Part shown: one piece after another, positions 1 through 12,000 of the stretch
Layout of the letters: each line of letters starts with the position of its first letter
Numbering within the stretch: the first letter of the stretch is position 1
The notes under the pieces: generated by a model
Seen by the model: only the letters and a program-made list of their open reading frames with translations
What the model was told of the DNA's origin: nothing
Database searches by the model: none
Origin: Paralichthys olivaceus
Taxonomy: Eukaryota; Chordata; Actinopteri; Pleuronectiformes; Paralichthyidae
DNA: 64,000 bases
Direction of reading: 5' to 3'
NCBI RefSeq assembly: GCF_024713975.1
Contig: NC_091104.1
Coordinates: 16,201,580 to 16,265,579, forward strand
Program-made: the position numbers and the translations under genes

Positions 1-101
1 TACAGTGTTTGTAATGTTGTGTAACCCGTGGTAAAAAAAAAAGAAAAAAATGTCTGCTTTCTGAGTAATGACTTTGCATATCTCTGTGGGTTTTCTTTTA
101 G

Positions 102-1639
102 GGACTGACAAGTGTGCCACCATCCCCACCATCTGCGGACATGGGAAATGTATTCCTGTGCAGACTGGCTACACCTGCCAGTGTGAGCTGGGATTCAAGC
201 TCAGCGCCCTGCAGACCAACTGCATTGGTAAGAAACAGAGAGAGAGAGGGAGGGAGACGGGGTGAGACAGGGGGGACGGTTGGGCACTCAGAGGGAGGAA
301 GGAGGGGGCACACACACACACACACACACACACACCTTAAACCAGAGGCCCCAGTGGCGCTGTCTATCATCAGCACAAGTAATTCTTCAACACCAAACAT
401 TACACGGCACAGAAGCCTCGAGAAATGGAGCAAGCCAAAGTGAAAGGGATCCGTTTGTTTATGTTGACCCAATCCGTGATGCCTGACAACAGCGTGCAGG
501 CCGTCCAAAGAGCTGCCACAGTGTTTTGCGATCCTAACCTCACAGTGAAGGCCTTGGCCGGAGCCTCTGCTCCGCCCGGCTCGGCTCAGTCCCATCGCTG
601 AGGAATGTCATTTGTAGAGAAGCTCCAAAGTCAGGACTCGGCAAGTGAACTGTCTTTCCTGGTGAAGTGAAACTGCTCTATGGTGTCACATTCGATATAC
701 AGTACCCTCATTCTCTGTCTTTACCCTCTTTCTCCGTCTCCCATCACAGATGTGAATGAGTGTGACGAGGACCCATGTGAAGGGAAGGGCCGCTGCATAA
801 ACAACTATGGGTCCTACATCTGCCAGTGCCACAGCGGCTACAGCCAGGTTATCACCCAGAACAGGAAGTTCTGTCAAGGTGAGACACAGCCCACGTGATA
901 GCAAGAGATAAAATGTTCCCAGTGGATGAAAGTCATCACAGGCTGCTCTTAGCTAACTCTCTGTTCGAGCAACGCAAGGTCTCGTCTGTCAGTGCTCTTC
1001 ATTTTAAAAAGCATCCTTTCCTAATTAATGTCGTGGAACACAATAGTCACTTTCTTTTCCGCTCTCCTTGGTTTTCATTCAAATTGGCAGACATTAACGA
1101 GTGCAGCATGCCCAACAAGTGCCAGAATGGTGACTGCGTCAACACAGAAGGATCTTACACCTGTGAATGCAACAGTGGCTACGCCAAGTCTTGGAGAGGC
1201 CTCTGCGAAGGTGACATGAATGCACAAGCACCTACACACACACTCAAGTTCATATAACAGCACAACGTTAGCCAGACCCATTTGTTAGCTGCCATGAGTT
1301 AATATGTAGCTCAGTAACAAAACACATTTATTTTCCTCTAGTGGAAGCCAGGAAGAGAACTATGTGAAAGCTATGCTCAGTTCGTGACAGAGAAATTGTG
1401 TGTTTGTATATATTAGCATTTGTGAGCTTACGCACACTTTATTCCATGCATGTGGACATTGTTTAAGTAATAAACTAATTCGAATGATTATTTTCATGTT
1501 CCACCTTCTCCCCGAGCAGATGTGGACGAGTGCAGAGATCCCAGCTCCTGTCCCGACGGCGCCTGCGTCAACACTCCCGGGTCCTTCCAGTGCCAGGCCT
1601 GTGACTTGGGCTTCAGGTCTGTCAGTGGAAGATGTCAGG
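102..1639 (+). other. ltbp2: ltbp2 EGF modules 1-4 of the window
   Basis: Four one-exon EGF modules (102-227, 750-878, 1091-1210, 1520-1639). The first starts GTDKC and lacks the D-x-[DN]-E-C opening, so it is probably not calcium-binding. Modules 2-4 open with DVNEC, DINEC and DVDEC, the calcium-binding signature, and carry the aromatic residue expected before C4. Module 4 has two residues between C4 and C5 (C-Q-A-C) where the usual spacing is one. A CA microsatellite lies in the first intron. I see nothing coding in the introns. Confidence 0.85.
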
Positions 1640-4600
1640 GTAAGACAGCCTCACAACCCATCATAGCATCAGCAGCACTACGCAAATTCCTGAGGGTTTT
1701 TCTGACCAATGAATGGAAATAGGCTGGTTTCCCTTCTTTAACCCAATACATGCTTCTGGGTCCAGACAGACGTTTACACTACGCAGTGCCCTACGCCCTA
1801 AAATGTACCCCCCGAAAATGTAACTATGCGTCGACGTGATCAGACCACAAGAGCTGTGATTGGTCTGCATGGTAGTGCCCATTTCCAGCCATTTTTTAAT
1901 TGAGTTGAAGGATCGAACACGGACGACGGTTTCATTTTCTTCGTTGCAAAGAAGTAATTGCTCTTCAACATCTGTCAGCTCCAACTTCAATATGAAAACA
2001 CTTGCCATCGTTCAAAGTAGAAGTAAACAGAGACGCAAGAGAATTTGTCAACAAGCCGACCAGAAACCGGAAGACACTCAACACCGACATACTAGTGCTT
2101 TGGCGGCGTAATTGCAGCACGACTCACACACACCCGCACACAACTATGAACGCTTGGCCCTGTGTGTAGGCTACATACATACCTACGACATAGCTTCGAT
2201 GCAGAAGCATGAATTTTCCAATTCGTACAAGGTTCCTGTATTAGGTTAACTTTAACCAAGCCTATGATGCAGTTCAGTTAACTTAATAGCACAAACTAAA
2301 TTAGGGACACTAAGACTGCATCCATATTACTACTTTTTAATTTGAAAATACATCAACTCTGCTACAGATACTCATGCAGCTAAAACAGAGAAACATGGAA
2401 ATACTGCTGACCCCTTTTTAGTTTTTAAACTCTGGGGCAGCGTTCATCAGGGTCCTATCATATGTCTCCCTTCCAGAAGAAAACAACTTGCATTAGCCTC
2501 AGCTACCAGTGTAGAATGCAACATGGATAATCAATTACATGCATGACCCTGTTGTCTTTCCAAACAGTGTTTTCAAACGAAAACATAGTTGCATTGATGT
2601 AGCCTAAATTATATAATACATATTTTATTTAATGCTTTAAAAGATTTTATATTGGAGGATTATGTCCACTACTGGGCCCACATGACACAGACCAAAGTCT
2701 CAGTGATTGTGGACTTAGCACAGCCCTCCACCCTCTCTCCTCATTCAGAGTGTCCATGTATGATATATCCACTCCTTCACCCAGCAGCCTCTGAATATCC
2801 TCAATATTGTTTAAACACATTCACTGTGTTATTGCTGATCTTTCGATATCACTGGCCCCCGTAAAAAGACTGTTTATAATACTTCAATTCGGGAGAGTCC
2901 AAATATTTTCTCTTGGCCACAGCCTTGAACAAACAGCCTATTATTGTTAGAGATCTCTGGCCACTGTACTCTGGGGTCCGGCGGAGGCCAGCAAGGCTTC
3001 ATTACCACAGCCGGACGAGGTGAGAGGACTGAACGCTCAGAGGAGATGGATGAATAGGTCAATTCAAGGCAGCAAAGAGGTCTCGACCCACAAATAGCTT
3101 CTATCACTCACCCATAGTCTTGTCACAGTCCACTGCAGATTATTAGATTTGAGTAAACAAATGGACAACAAACTACATTTAGTGTGCGTTGCTTTTAGGC
3201 TAACAGGCCAGCAGCGTCCCTGCCTGAATGTCGCTGTTACATAACATCCCGACTGGTGTTACTCATACCACATCCCCTCTTTAAGACCATGCGCCCCACT
3301 AATTTGTTTTGAAACCTAAGCTCCGGGAGGGAGAATTCCAGAAATGTGAAAATCTTAAAGACCAAATGGGGAATGGAAAATATGGAAATTTACTTCCCCA
3401 GTACTTTAAATCAATTACTTAGTGAATCTGACAACCGGTGCCCTTGTTTAAAGTTTCTTGAGTCCCTTGTCTACAAAGAAGACCATTTTAACTACTTTTC
3501 TGTTTGTAAGACCACTAGTATTATTCAGTTTGGGTAATTCTCTACCATATATATAGTAACTTAGAGGAACTCTGTAAATGAGGTCTATCACTGGAGGTAA
3601 ATATTTTCTCTGTAAAGATGCACTAACAGCCACACAGTATACATCTGGTGCTGTAGGAGTCGCAGCAAACAACATGAGTGCTGGGTTTGCACTATTTTCT
3701 TCAGTCAATTGACAGTAGCTCAGTAGTTTGTTCCTAATTGGCCGAATCATGGATAAGCCTAATTGTTAGTGCGATAGAGAAAACAGCCCCATTCCCCTGT
3801 CAAGGCTTATCGTGGATGCTTGAGAGATGCCGGATGATTGCAGAAACAAACCATTGGGCCACACTGACAGATTTCTGGCAGTGCCCACGAGCAGGCAAAC
3901 AAAACCCAGTCTGTGACTCGCTCGCTGTGTTTTCACTCGGGTTCAGAATCTCTGTCACCTCTCACTTACGTCCTCTCTCCACCTCATTCACTCTTCCTTC
4001 CTCCCCCCTTCTTTCCCTTCCTCTTTAAAACTCATCCCCTCTGTCTGTTTCACATACTGAGACATCAGTTTCTCTCTCTCCACGCTCTTCATGTAACCTG
4101 AAAAAAACCTGCCATAGTTAACACTTGGTAAATTCCACTATAAAACATTATTTCTGCATGAGGTTTTCCACATAATCCTTGGGTCAACTGGTTTGACTCA
4201 TGAAGTGGAAAAGACAGCTACTGCCGCAAGTAGTAAAAGGCCTTCATGAATGAGGTTTGGGTCTGTGCACTGATGTGATTTAATGGCTGCTGTTTGTAGT
4301 CATTTTAAACTCTAATTATGATCTGATTGTTTCCCCTTTACTGCAGTTATATGCTTATACAGCCTTCAGTATGTACACAGCTCTTTATTTATATTTTCTG
4401 TATCTTAACTTTGTTTCATGCTGGAAAAGCTCAATTTTCCCACCGGCTTTGTCAACTTTGTATCTTATGTTAAATCTTACGTTGAAGGGTTGGTTCACCA
4501 AAAGTACAAAAAGGGTTTTCTCTCTTTTAGCAATAAGCCATGTGGCAACACTGATATGGAGCTAAACTAATTATTCCTCACTACTTGCTGTTTGTTATAA

Positions 4601-5978
4601 CTAGTTTCCACTGGTGCGAACTTCCACCAAAGAAATTGTCCTTAACAGTGATGTCTGTGGATTATTCAGAGATATGGGGCAGTTGTTTAGGAGCCAAAGA
4701 GCCATATTCTTGAAAAGGTTTTCATGTTCTTATGTTCAGAAAAACCAGAGCTCCCTTAACTGCAGTCTATGGACTTTTTAACTTGCAGACCTTTTACATA
4801 GCTACACCAAAAACCTAAAAAGACACCAGAGGAGAGAAAATTTGCATCATATGTCTCTTTATAATGTAAGTTTTTAATGCTTTTATTCCACAATGCTGCT
4901 ACCCTCTGTCCTCAGATGTAAACGAGTGCTTGAACCAAACAGTGTGTGGCAGCGGTAGGTGTGTCAACACAGAGGGCTCCTATAGGTGCAACTGTTTCCA
5001 AGGCTACAAAGTCTCACCAGACAACATTTGCCAGGGTAAGTGTTTGTCAGAAGAACATTATTAATGGTCCATGTCAAAGTAACGGGTCTGTGAATGGTTC
5101 TCCACAGTGCTACTACAGAAGCTTTGTGGCACCATTGAAGGTTTATAAAACGGCTACAAAGAGTTTACAGTTGTCTTTATTTTCTGTGGCCCCTCTTTTT
5201 TCCCTCTACATCATCCCTCCAGATGTGGACGAGTGTGTGCTCCCAGGAGTCTGTCTCCACGGCCACTGTGTCAATCTGGACGGCGACCACAAATGCACTT
5301 GTAACCATGGTTACCAAGCCACCTCAGACAGCAAAGCTTGTGAAGGTCTGTAAAGGATTATCTAGAGCTGTTGGGTGTAACTCATCACTGCAAACTCCTC
5401 TGCTCGTGGAGCTCCTCTGACAGTGGATTAATGTCAGCAAATTGTTTCTCTGTTAGATGTCAATGAGTGCGAAACTGGGAACACATGCCCTTCAGGGATG
5501 TGCATCAACACGGCAGGTTCTTACACTTGCCAGAACTGCAGGCACGGATTTGTACCGTCAGCTGATGGATTGAGATGTGAAGGTATGAAATCTGCTGTCT
5601 AGTGATTTACACTGAAGTGCAGTTTTCAACAAACGTGCGTAGATGGTGAGGATTTGTCTCCACATTTGTGGTGAATTTGGTCTTTTTGTTTTCAGATGTG
5701 GATGAGTGTGCCCAGGGTGACTTGTGTCTCGGTGGAGTGTGTGCCAACACGCAGGGATCCTACACCTGCACCAGGTGTAAGGCTGGCTACAGGGTGTCTC
5801 AAGACAGGCAGAGATGTGAAGGTAAATCCAGTTGCCAACTTATTCGGCATAAATCACTCTTGTCACGACTGTTTGCACAACACCTCTGGGTAGTTTGTCA
5901 ATTCAACAATAACAATCTTTTGTTGTGCAACTGAGTTCCCTCCACAAACTTTCAGTGATATCCAACCATATCTGTGCT

Positions 5979-6030
<52 letters not shown>

Positions 6031-9000
6031 CCATAGATATCGATGAGTGCCAGTCCCTGTCTGCCTGTGCCAATGGGATCTGTCTCAACTCGGAAGGCTC
6101 TTACACCTGTGAGAACTGCCCCACAGGGTACAGGGTATCATATGACGGGGAGTTATGTGAAGGTTGGTTCACTCAGCACCACTCATTTAAATGGATCCCT
6201 GCATAAAACCACATGTAGCTGAAATTCAGGCTCATAGATTTAACTCTGTTGGTGAAAGTTGCTATTGCCTTTCTTCATGAATTTGGATCTTTTTTTCTTG
6301 GCTGTGGAGAATTCCCAGTCCTGCAGAGAATGTCTAACAGTGTGTTTTGTTTCACTCCAGATATTGACGAGTGTGCACTGCCCAATACATGCCCCATGGG
6401 AACATGTACTAACACGCAGGGTTCCTTCACATGTATCATCTGTCAACCGGGTTTCAGAGTGTCTGAGGACGGACAGCAGTGCGATGGTGAGACTTTTGGC
6501 TTTGTTTGTTCAGGAATGTGCTTTCTTATGTTTGTATAGTTGAGCACAGGTGTGTGTGTGTTTCTTCCTCTATTCTTTTATTCAATACCAGACCATGATT
6601 TAATACTCAGTGATGTCGCAGTTAGGGGGGGATTGTGCCAGCTCTGTTGAACATGTTTCCCAGCTGGTGTGTAAACAGCATCAGGTGTGACAGCTTGGAC
6701 CGAAAGCCGCTTCATCTGTGTGCAAAATCCCAAAATACTCCTTCTAGACATCACATCATAGCTGGAACGTGGACCGCTCCGCCTCTGGCACCACTCATTT
6801 AATCCTTGCTCAACACAATGTAACACCAGCACTCAAATAGAACAAGATGATGTCAGGCGAATGTCCCGTGGATCGCTCAGCTAAAATGATAGAGGTGTCG
6901 ACATTTGTAATTCCTAGTTCCAATGATTATCGATGTAACTGATTGCATCTGGTGGGTTTTATTTATTTGAAGCCAGAGATGATAATCTGTGCTATGATGT
7001 GTCTGTGTATTTGTGTCCAGATGTGGATGAGTGCTTGATAGCTAACGTGTGCCCGGGCCAGCTGTGCTTGAACACCCCAGGATCTTACACCTGCAGGAGC
7101 TGTGAACCTGGTCTGCAACTGTCTGAGGACGGTCACAGCTGCGAGGGTAAAACCACATCTGTATTTACCTACCTGCTCCGGGTAGTTTATTCCTCGGATA
7201 GTTCAAGTTGTGCCTGGGGTCAAGATGGACAACAGTAACAGAGGACTGCATTAGACCGAGATCATGATTACAGAAAATCTTTACAGTACTCAGTAATCTG
7301 TCATGACATGATTTATGAGATCAATGCAGTGAAACGGCCGCTTTGGCGAATGCAGGGAGTTTAGATCTGTCATGACTTCATGGGAAGCAGCACAGAAATG
7401 ATTATTTAAATGGATTCAAACATGGCCTCAGTTGGTCATATATACTGCGGTGTGTTGTTGAATGTGAAGTGCGGATCTAGCCTGAGAGGACGATCCCCCG
7501 CTGATATGTGTCTTTGTGCTGGGAGAACATTTTACAAAACAAGCCTGGGTCCAAGTCAGCCTCTGATAGGATTTTAATGGATGTGTCTGATGCCATGGAA
7601 AATATTAAGGGCTTAATCTGAAATGAAGTCAACCAATCCCCTTGCCTTCCATGAGCTCGCCCTGTTGAACTCAGTCTGTTCACCCGAAGGCAAAAACGCA
7701 GCGGTCTCAATCACTTAACAATGGCCCGCACTATTTTCTCCCTAAGAAATACAATCTGTACCATCTCGAGGAATTTCCAATGTTCACGTAACAGCGAGCC
7801 AGTGACTGTTTGTAGATACAGTAATTATACGCCACCTGTAATAGCATGCTGTTTTGGATTCAGTGACCATCCTGCATACTTATCTTTCCACCCTTCTTAA
7901 TAAAACACTGTCAGTGCATTTTAATAAAGAGGGCTTTGCCTGCTGTGCGTTGGGCTGAGTCACACATGGCCATTAATAATTTATACCAGATAAGCAAGTA
8001 AATTATAAAAAAGTGGACTCTAGAGGTCCCTTTGCTTCGTAGGATAACCTATAGGTAACCTTTTTCTTCTTCTTCTACTGTGTCGCAGACATCGATGAGT
8101 GCCAGACCCTAGGTGTTTGCCCCATGGGTGTTTGCACCAATATAGTGGGCTCCTTCTCCTGCATGGCCTGTGACCAGGGCTTCACAGTGGCACCCAACGG
8201 CCTCTCATGTGAAGGTACAGTACAGTGGGTGCTTCACTGCGGTCACTGATGGTTTTTCTCCCAATTTTTTATTTTTTTTCCAGAACAAGAAAATGGAACT
8301 CTTTCAGGGTGTCCCCCCACACTTTAATACATTTATAGATATAATAATAATAAAATCAAATAAACTGCTAAAAACAACAATGTCTTCTCACAAATAAATC
8401 TGCAGGAAAAACTGGTGCATTATACAATATAGGATAATTTAACATATATGACAAGCACCCTCATCAGGAATTCTATGTTTCAACACCGTCTAGAACTGTG
8501 GAAATATCAAATCCAACACAAGAAAGACTGCCAAGTCTTGTGAAACACATTATCTCTAGAGTTTAGCATGGGTTTTAAGTAACGAAACATATTCAAGTTC
8601 ATTCCTGTCACATTCCTGTGTTTTAGTTGGGACCTTGTTGATAATTTTAAATACACAACAACTGTGCAGTCTACCTCACAGTCATGTGTTCCAGTGGACT
8701 GCAATAAGAATTAGTCAATACCATGTTTGTTGTGGTCTGGAAACTTGTTATCCAAGTGACTTAACTTGGGAAAATTTGAAGTGAGACCCAGTGATTTTCA
8801 TGTGTCATCCTGATGACGTCTGTGTTTGTATCAATGCAGATGTGAACGAGTGTGAGGACACCAGCCTGTGTTTCGGAGGCCAGTGCAACAACACTGTTGG
8901 GTCCTTCAGCTGCTCCTGCCCTGTTGGTCTGGAGCTGGAGGATGGGACATTCTGCAGAGGTACACTACATATATACACACACACATACAATATGCAGCGT

Positions 9001-12000
9001 GGATCATCTGACACGTGTATATACCATTAGTGGTTAACCATTTCTTGTGGCTTACCTCATGCTGGCATCTTGACACAGCTGTGTGTGTATGTTTGTGCTC
9101 CTGTGTGACAGATATCAACGAGTGCTTAACCACTGTGGGGATCTGCGGAGAAGGAGACTGTGTTAACACTGAGGGCTCCTACACATGCGTCTGTCCTGAT
9201 GGTTACACCACCATCAATGGAAGGACCGGCTGCCAAGGTACAGTAACACACTGCAGCAGTAACAGTAACAGTAATGGGAAAATGATCATTTTATAGGTTT
9301 TGTGTAATTGGGTGAGGCAGAGTCAACAAAGGAGAAAGTCGGTAATAATGCAATAATGGTTCTTTGTAGATATTGCTTAAGTCATTTTACAGTATCCTTG
9401 CTGGCTTGTTCAAGTGTCTTCCCTCAGTGCAGACAGACTGACAGACAGTGTCCCCACCATACTGCCCTGGGCGCTGAGGACCGGCTTGGGACCCCTGGCA
9501 TGGGTGCCTTTCTGTGTAATGGGCCATGGCTTCATAAACTGTCTCAGCTTGCTTGCTCGCTTGCTCTCAGCACGGACATCAGCGTGATGTTATTCCAGCC
9601 GCACCCATTAACCCTTTGGTCACAGCGATGGGGGGAAAATAAGTGTTGCGTGATCATCAGCTTAGAAAGACTTTTCTCTTTCAACCAACCAGAGCATTTG
9701 CTGTCAAAATACATGAAATAACTTTGGCTTGGATATCAAAAATTCTGTTGCTTCTGGTGGTTCTTTTGCGCAGGAGGTGAAGTTAAGTAAACAGGGGAAT
9801 GTCTGGTGGTGAAGTATCCTGTCATGATATGGTACAGGTAGGGTAAGATATGATGCAGGTGGGGTTAGCTCTCTGGGTCCAGGCTGCAGTGAGAAACAGG
9901 CATGGTCCTGTAATGGATGAGGGTGACTCTGACGACCTGGGTTCCTCCTAACATTGAGACTTATATTGCCTTAGACATCATCCACAGCCTCTGAGCAAAC
10001 TGCCCAGCCTGCATCAGGTACTTTGGCCTCCTGCCACAACAAACACTGGACTCTAATTATCCTATAAATCAGCAGTTGTCGTATATTTTCTTGGAGTCTG
10101 CCAATGTGTGTACGGTGCTGACACAATGAAAGCCAGACCGCTCTGATATGAGCCTGCAGGGGGAGGTGAAGGGAGGATGAGGATATGAGGGTTTATGGGA
10201 ATGAAGGATGGGTTTTAGTCAGGTGAGGCCAAAGTGGTGCTTGTCCTTGACCGGGCCTTGTCTTTCAGCAGAACCAGAGAACAGAACATATGCAATAAAG
10301 GACTGACAGCAGACTGAAACACACCTAAGCTTAATCCAAATCACTAGGTTGTGCCATAGACTTGCTGTGCCTGTCAATTCAAGTCCTTGAATCAACTCCA
10401 AAGCTGTCTAGCCACAGCATATTTATATGTTTGCTTGTAATTGCTCAAGTTTTATTTCCTTTTCTCCCTTTCTTAACAAATGAGTGTTTGCCTTGTCGTC
10501 TCTGAAAGATTCATCTGATTATCAAAGTTTGGAAAAGGAAACTGGAATGTGATTTTTTTTTTTCCTTTGCTTTCCTGCCTTTCCCTCAGCTTTTACCCAA
10601 GGACTGAACACCTAACAAGTTATGTTGTAATGCTGCAATTATCCACCAATCCACAGCTAATCAGGCATGCAGCTTTCATTATTAATTTTTACGAGTTGGA
10701 GGCAAATGTTCTCAGCTTGAAACGTTGAGGTAGAGGTTGTTTTTTTTCTTCTTTTGTTTCCTGTTTGCCAATATATCATTAAGTGTTTCAAAATGGCTAA
10801 TGAATCTTGTGCTCAGACAAGAGCTTGATTACGAATTCTTCTTGTGATGCTTATGAAAAGGAGTGGTGTTCCCTATGGATTTACCAAGGATGGAGGATAT
10901 TTAGCAATAATCAATATGTAGCAAATGTCGTCCCACCCTCTCTCTAATTATCCATCTTAATTTGTCTTCCCTTCTCTTTCTCTTTTCCCCTCCTCAGATG
11001 TGGATGAATGCAGTAAAGACAATGTGTGCATGCGGGGCCAGTGTCTCAACACCGACGGCTCATTCTTGTGCTTGTGTGAGACTGGTTTCAAGTTCAACGC
11101 CGACATGGCTGACTGTGAAGGTGAGGAGGAATAAAATTGCTTCGTCATGTCCTCTTGTGTCTATCATGGTTATTTTTGACACTGTCCTGATATTTTGTGC
11201 ATCTGAAACCAGCATTTTTGCAACAGCTGTTGATTGATTGTCCCACTACATTTACACTTTAGAATAACTGGTATAGCACAGTTTGCTATGATTGATTATT
11301 TATAACCAGTTGGGACTGAGCTCCATTCAAAGTGTCCAAGCTTGGCTCGGAGGTTGGTCCTCCGTGGTTCCAGAACTGAGGGGTGCCTGGATTACGTGGC
11401 TGGAGCCCTGAACTCCCTCTCCCCCGAGGGAAGCATGAATGACCCCATTGTGAGCAGGAGGTGTTTCTCCCTCTGGAACGTCTCTCTTTAGCTCCTTCAC
11501 AAGTTCTTTGGTTGCTGTGATAATATTGTTCTTGGCCACTCCTGTTGCCTGCTGCGTTTACTGAGGACAGCTACACCACAGGCCCCCTGGCCAACTCCCG
11601 GCCATTACTTTAAAAGCAGAGAAGCAGAAAAGGGAGTGATAGCATGCGTGCGGGGGTGCATGCGTCCGTGTTAGTGTCTGATTGCACATGTGGTTGTGTT
11701 TGTGCCTCTGTTTGTCAGTCACTAACCAACGTCTTCTCTCGATCTGTCTTTTCACAGACAAGGATGAGTGCAAGGAGTTTGGAAGCACAGTGTGTAGTAC
11801 CTGGCGCTGCGAGAACACCATTGGCTCCTACCGGTGTTTCATGGGCTGCCAGCCTGGCCTCGAGGGAGAAGACGCCAAAGACTGTGGTGAGCGGTCAAAC
11901 CACATGTAGTTAAAGACTAGCACACACGTTTTTGGGCTTGTATCATACATGTACCCTGATTTGATCCATTTACCAGGGAGTATAGAGTGAGAGAGAGTAC

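Larger units (their letters stand above)
1640..4915 (+). other. 3.3 kb ltbp2 intron (between EGF 4 and 5)
   Basis: This intron has no recognisable exon. About 1740-2150 may be a transposon fragment and about 4484-4840 an interspersed repeat (listed separately). The remainder is AT-rich unique-looking sequence with a pyrimidine-rich stretch near 3950-4085. The short open frames here lack family signatures and splice context. Confidence 0.7.
4916..8214 (+). other. ltbp2: ltbp2 EGF modules 5-12, including a C-x-x-C run
   Basis: Eight one-exon modules. Modules 5 and 6 have the normal C4-x-C5 spacing. Modules 7-12 (5457-5582, 5696-5821, 6037-6162, 6361-6486, 7021-7146, 8089-8214) are all exactly 126 bases and all have two residues between C4 and C5 (QN, TR, EN, II, RS, MA). 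They share an N-T-x-G-S-[YF] core and [GRF]-V/L-S-[EQ]-D-like C-terminal loops. Each opens with D-[VI]-[DN]-EC, so calcium binding is expected. Equal length, phase and spacing suggest they arose by serial exon duplication. Confidence 0.85.

Noticed and set aside
98..595. 165-residue - strand open frame over ltbp2 exon 1 and intron
   Set aside because: Antisense shadow of an EGF exon plus a CA repeat (Cys-Val run).
9308..9721. 137-residue + strand open frame in an ltbp2 intron
   Set aside because: No recognisable domain or hydrophobic pattern and no splice context; length is within chance for this base composition.
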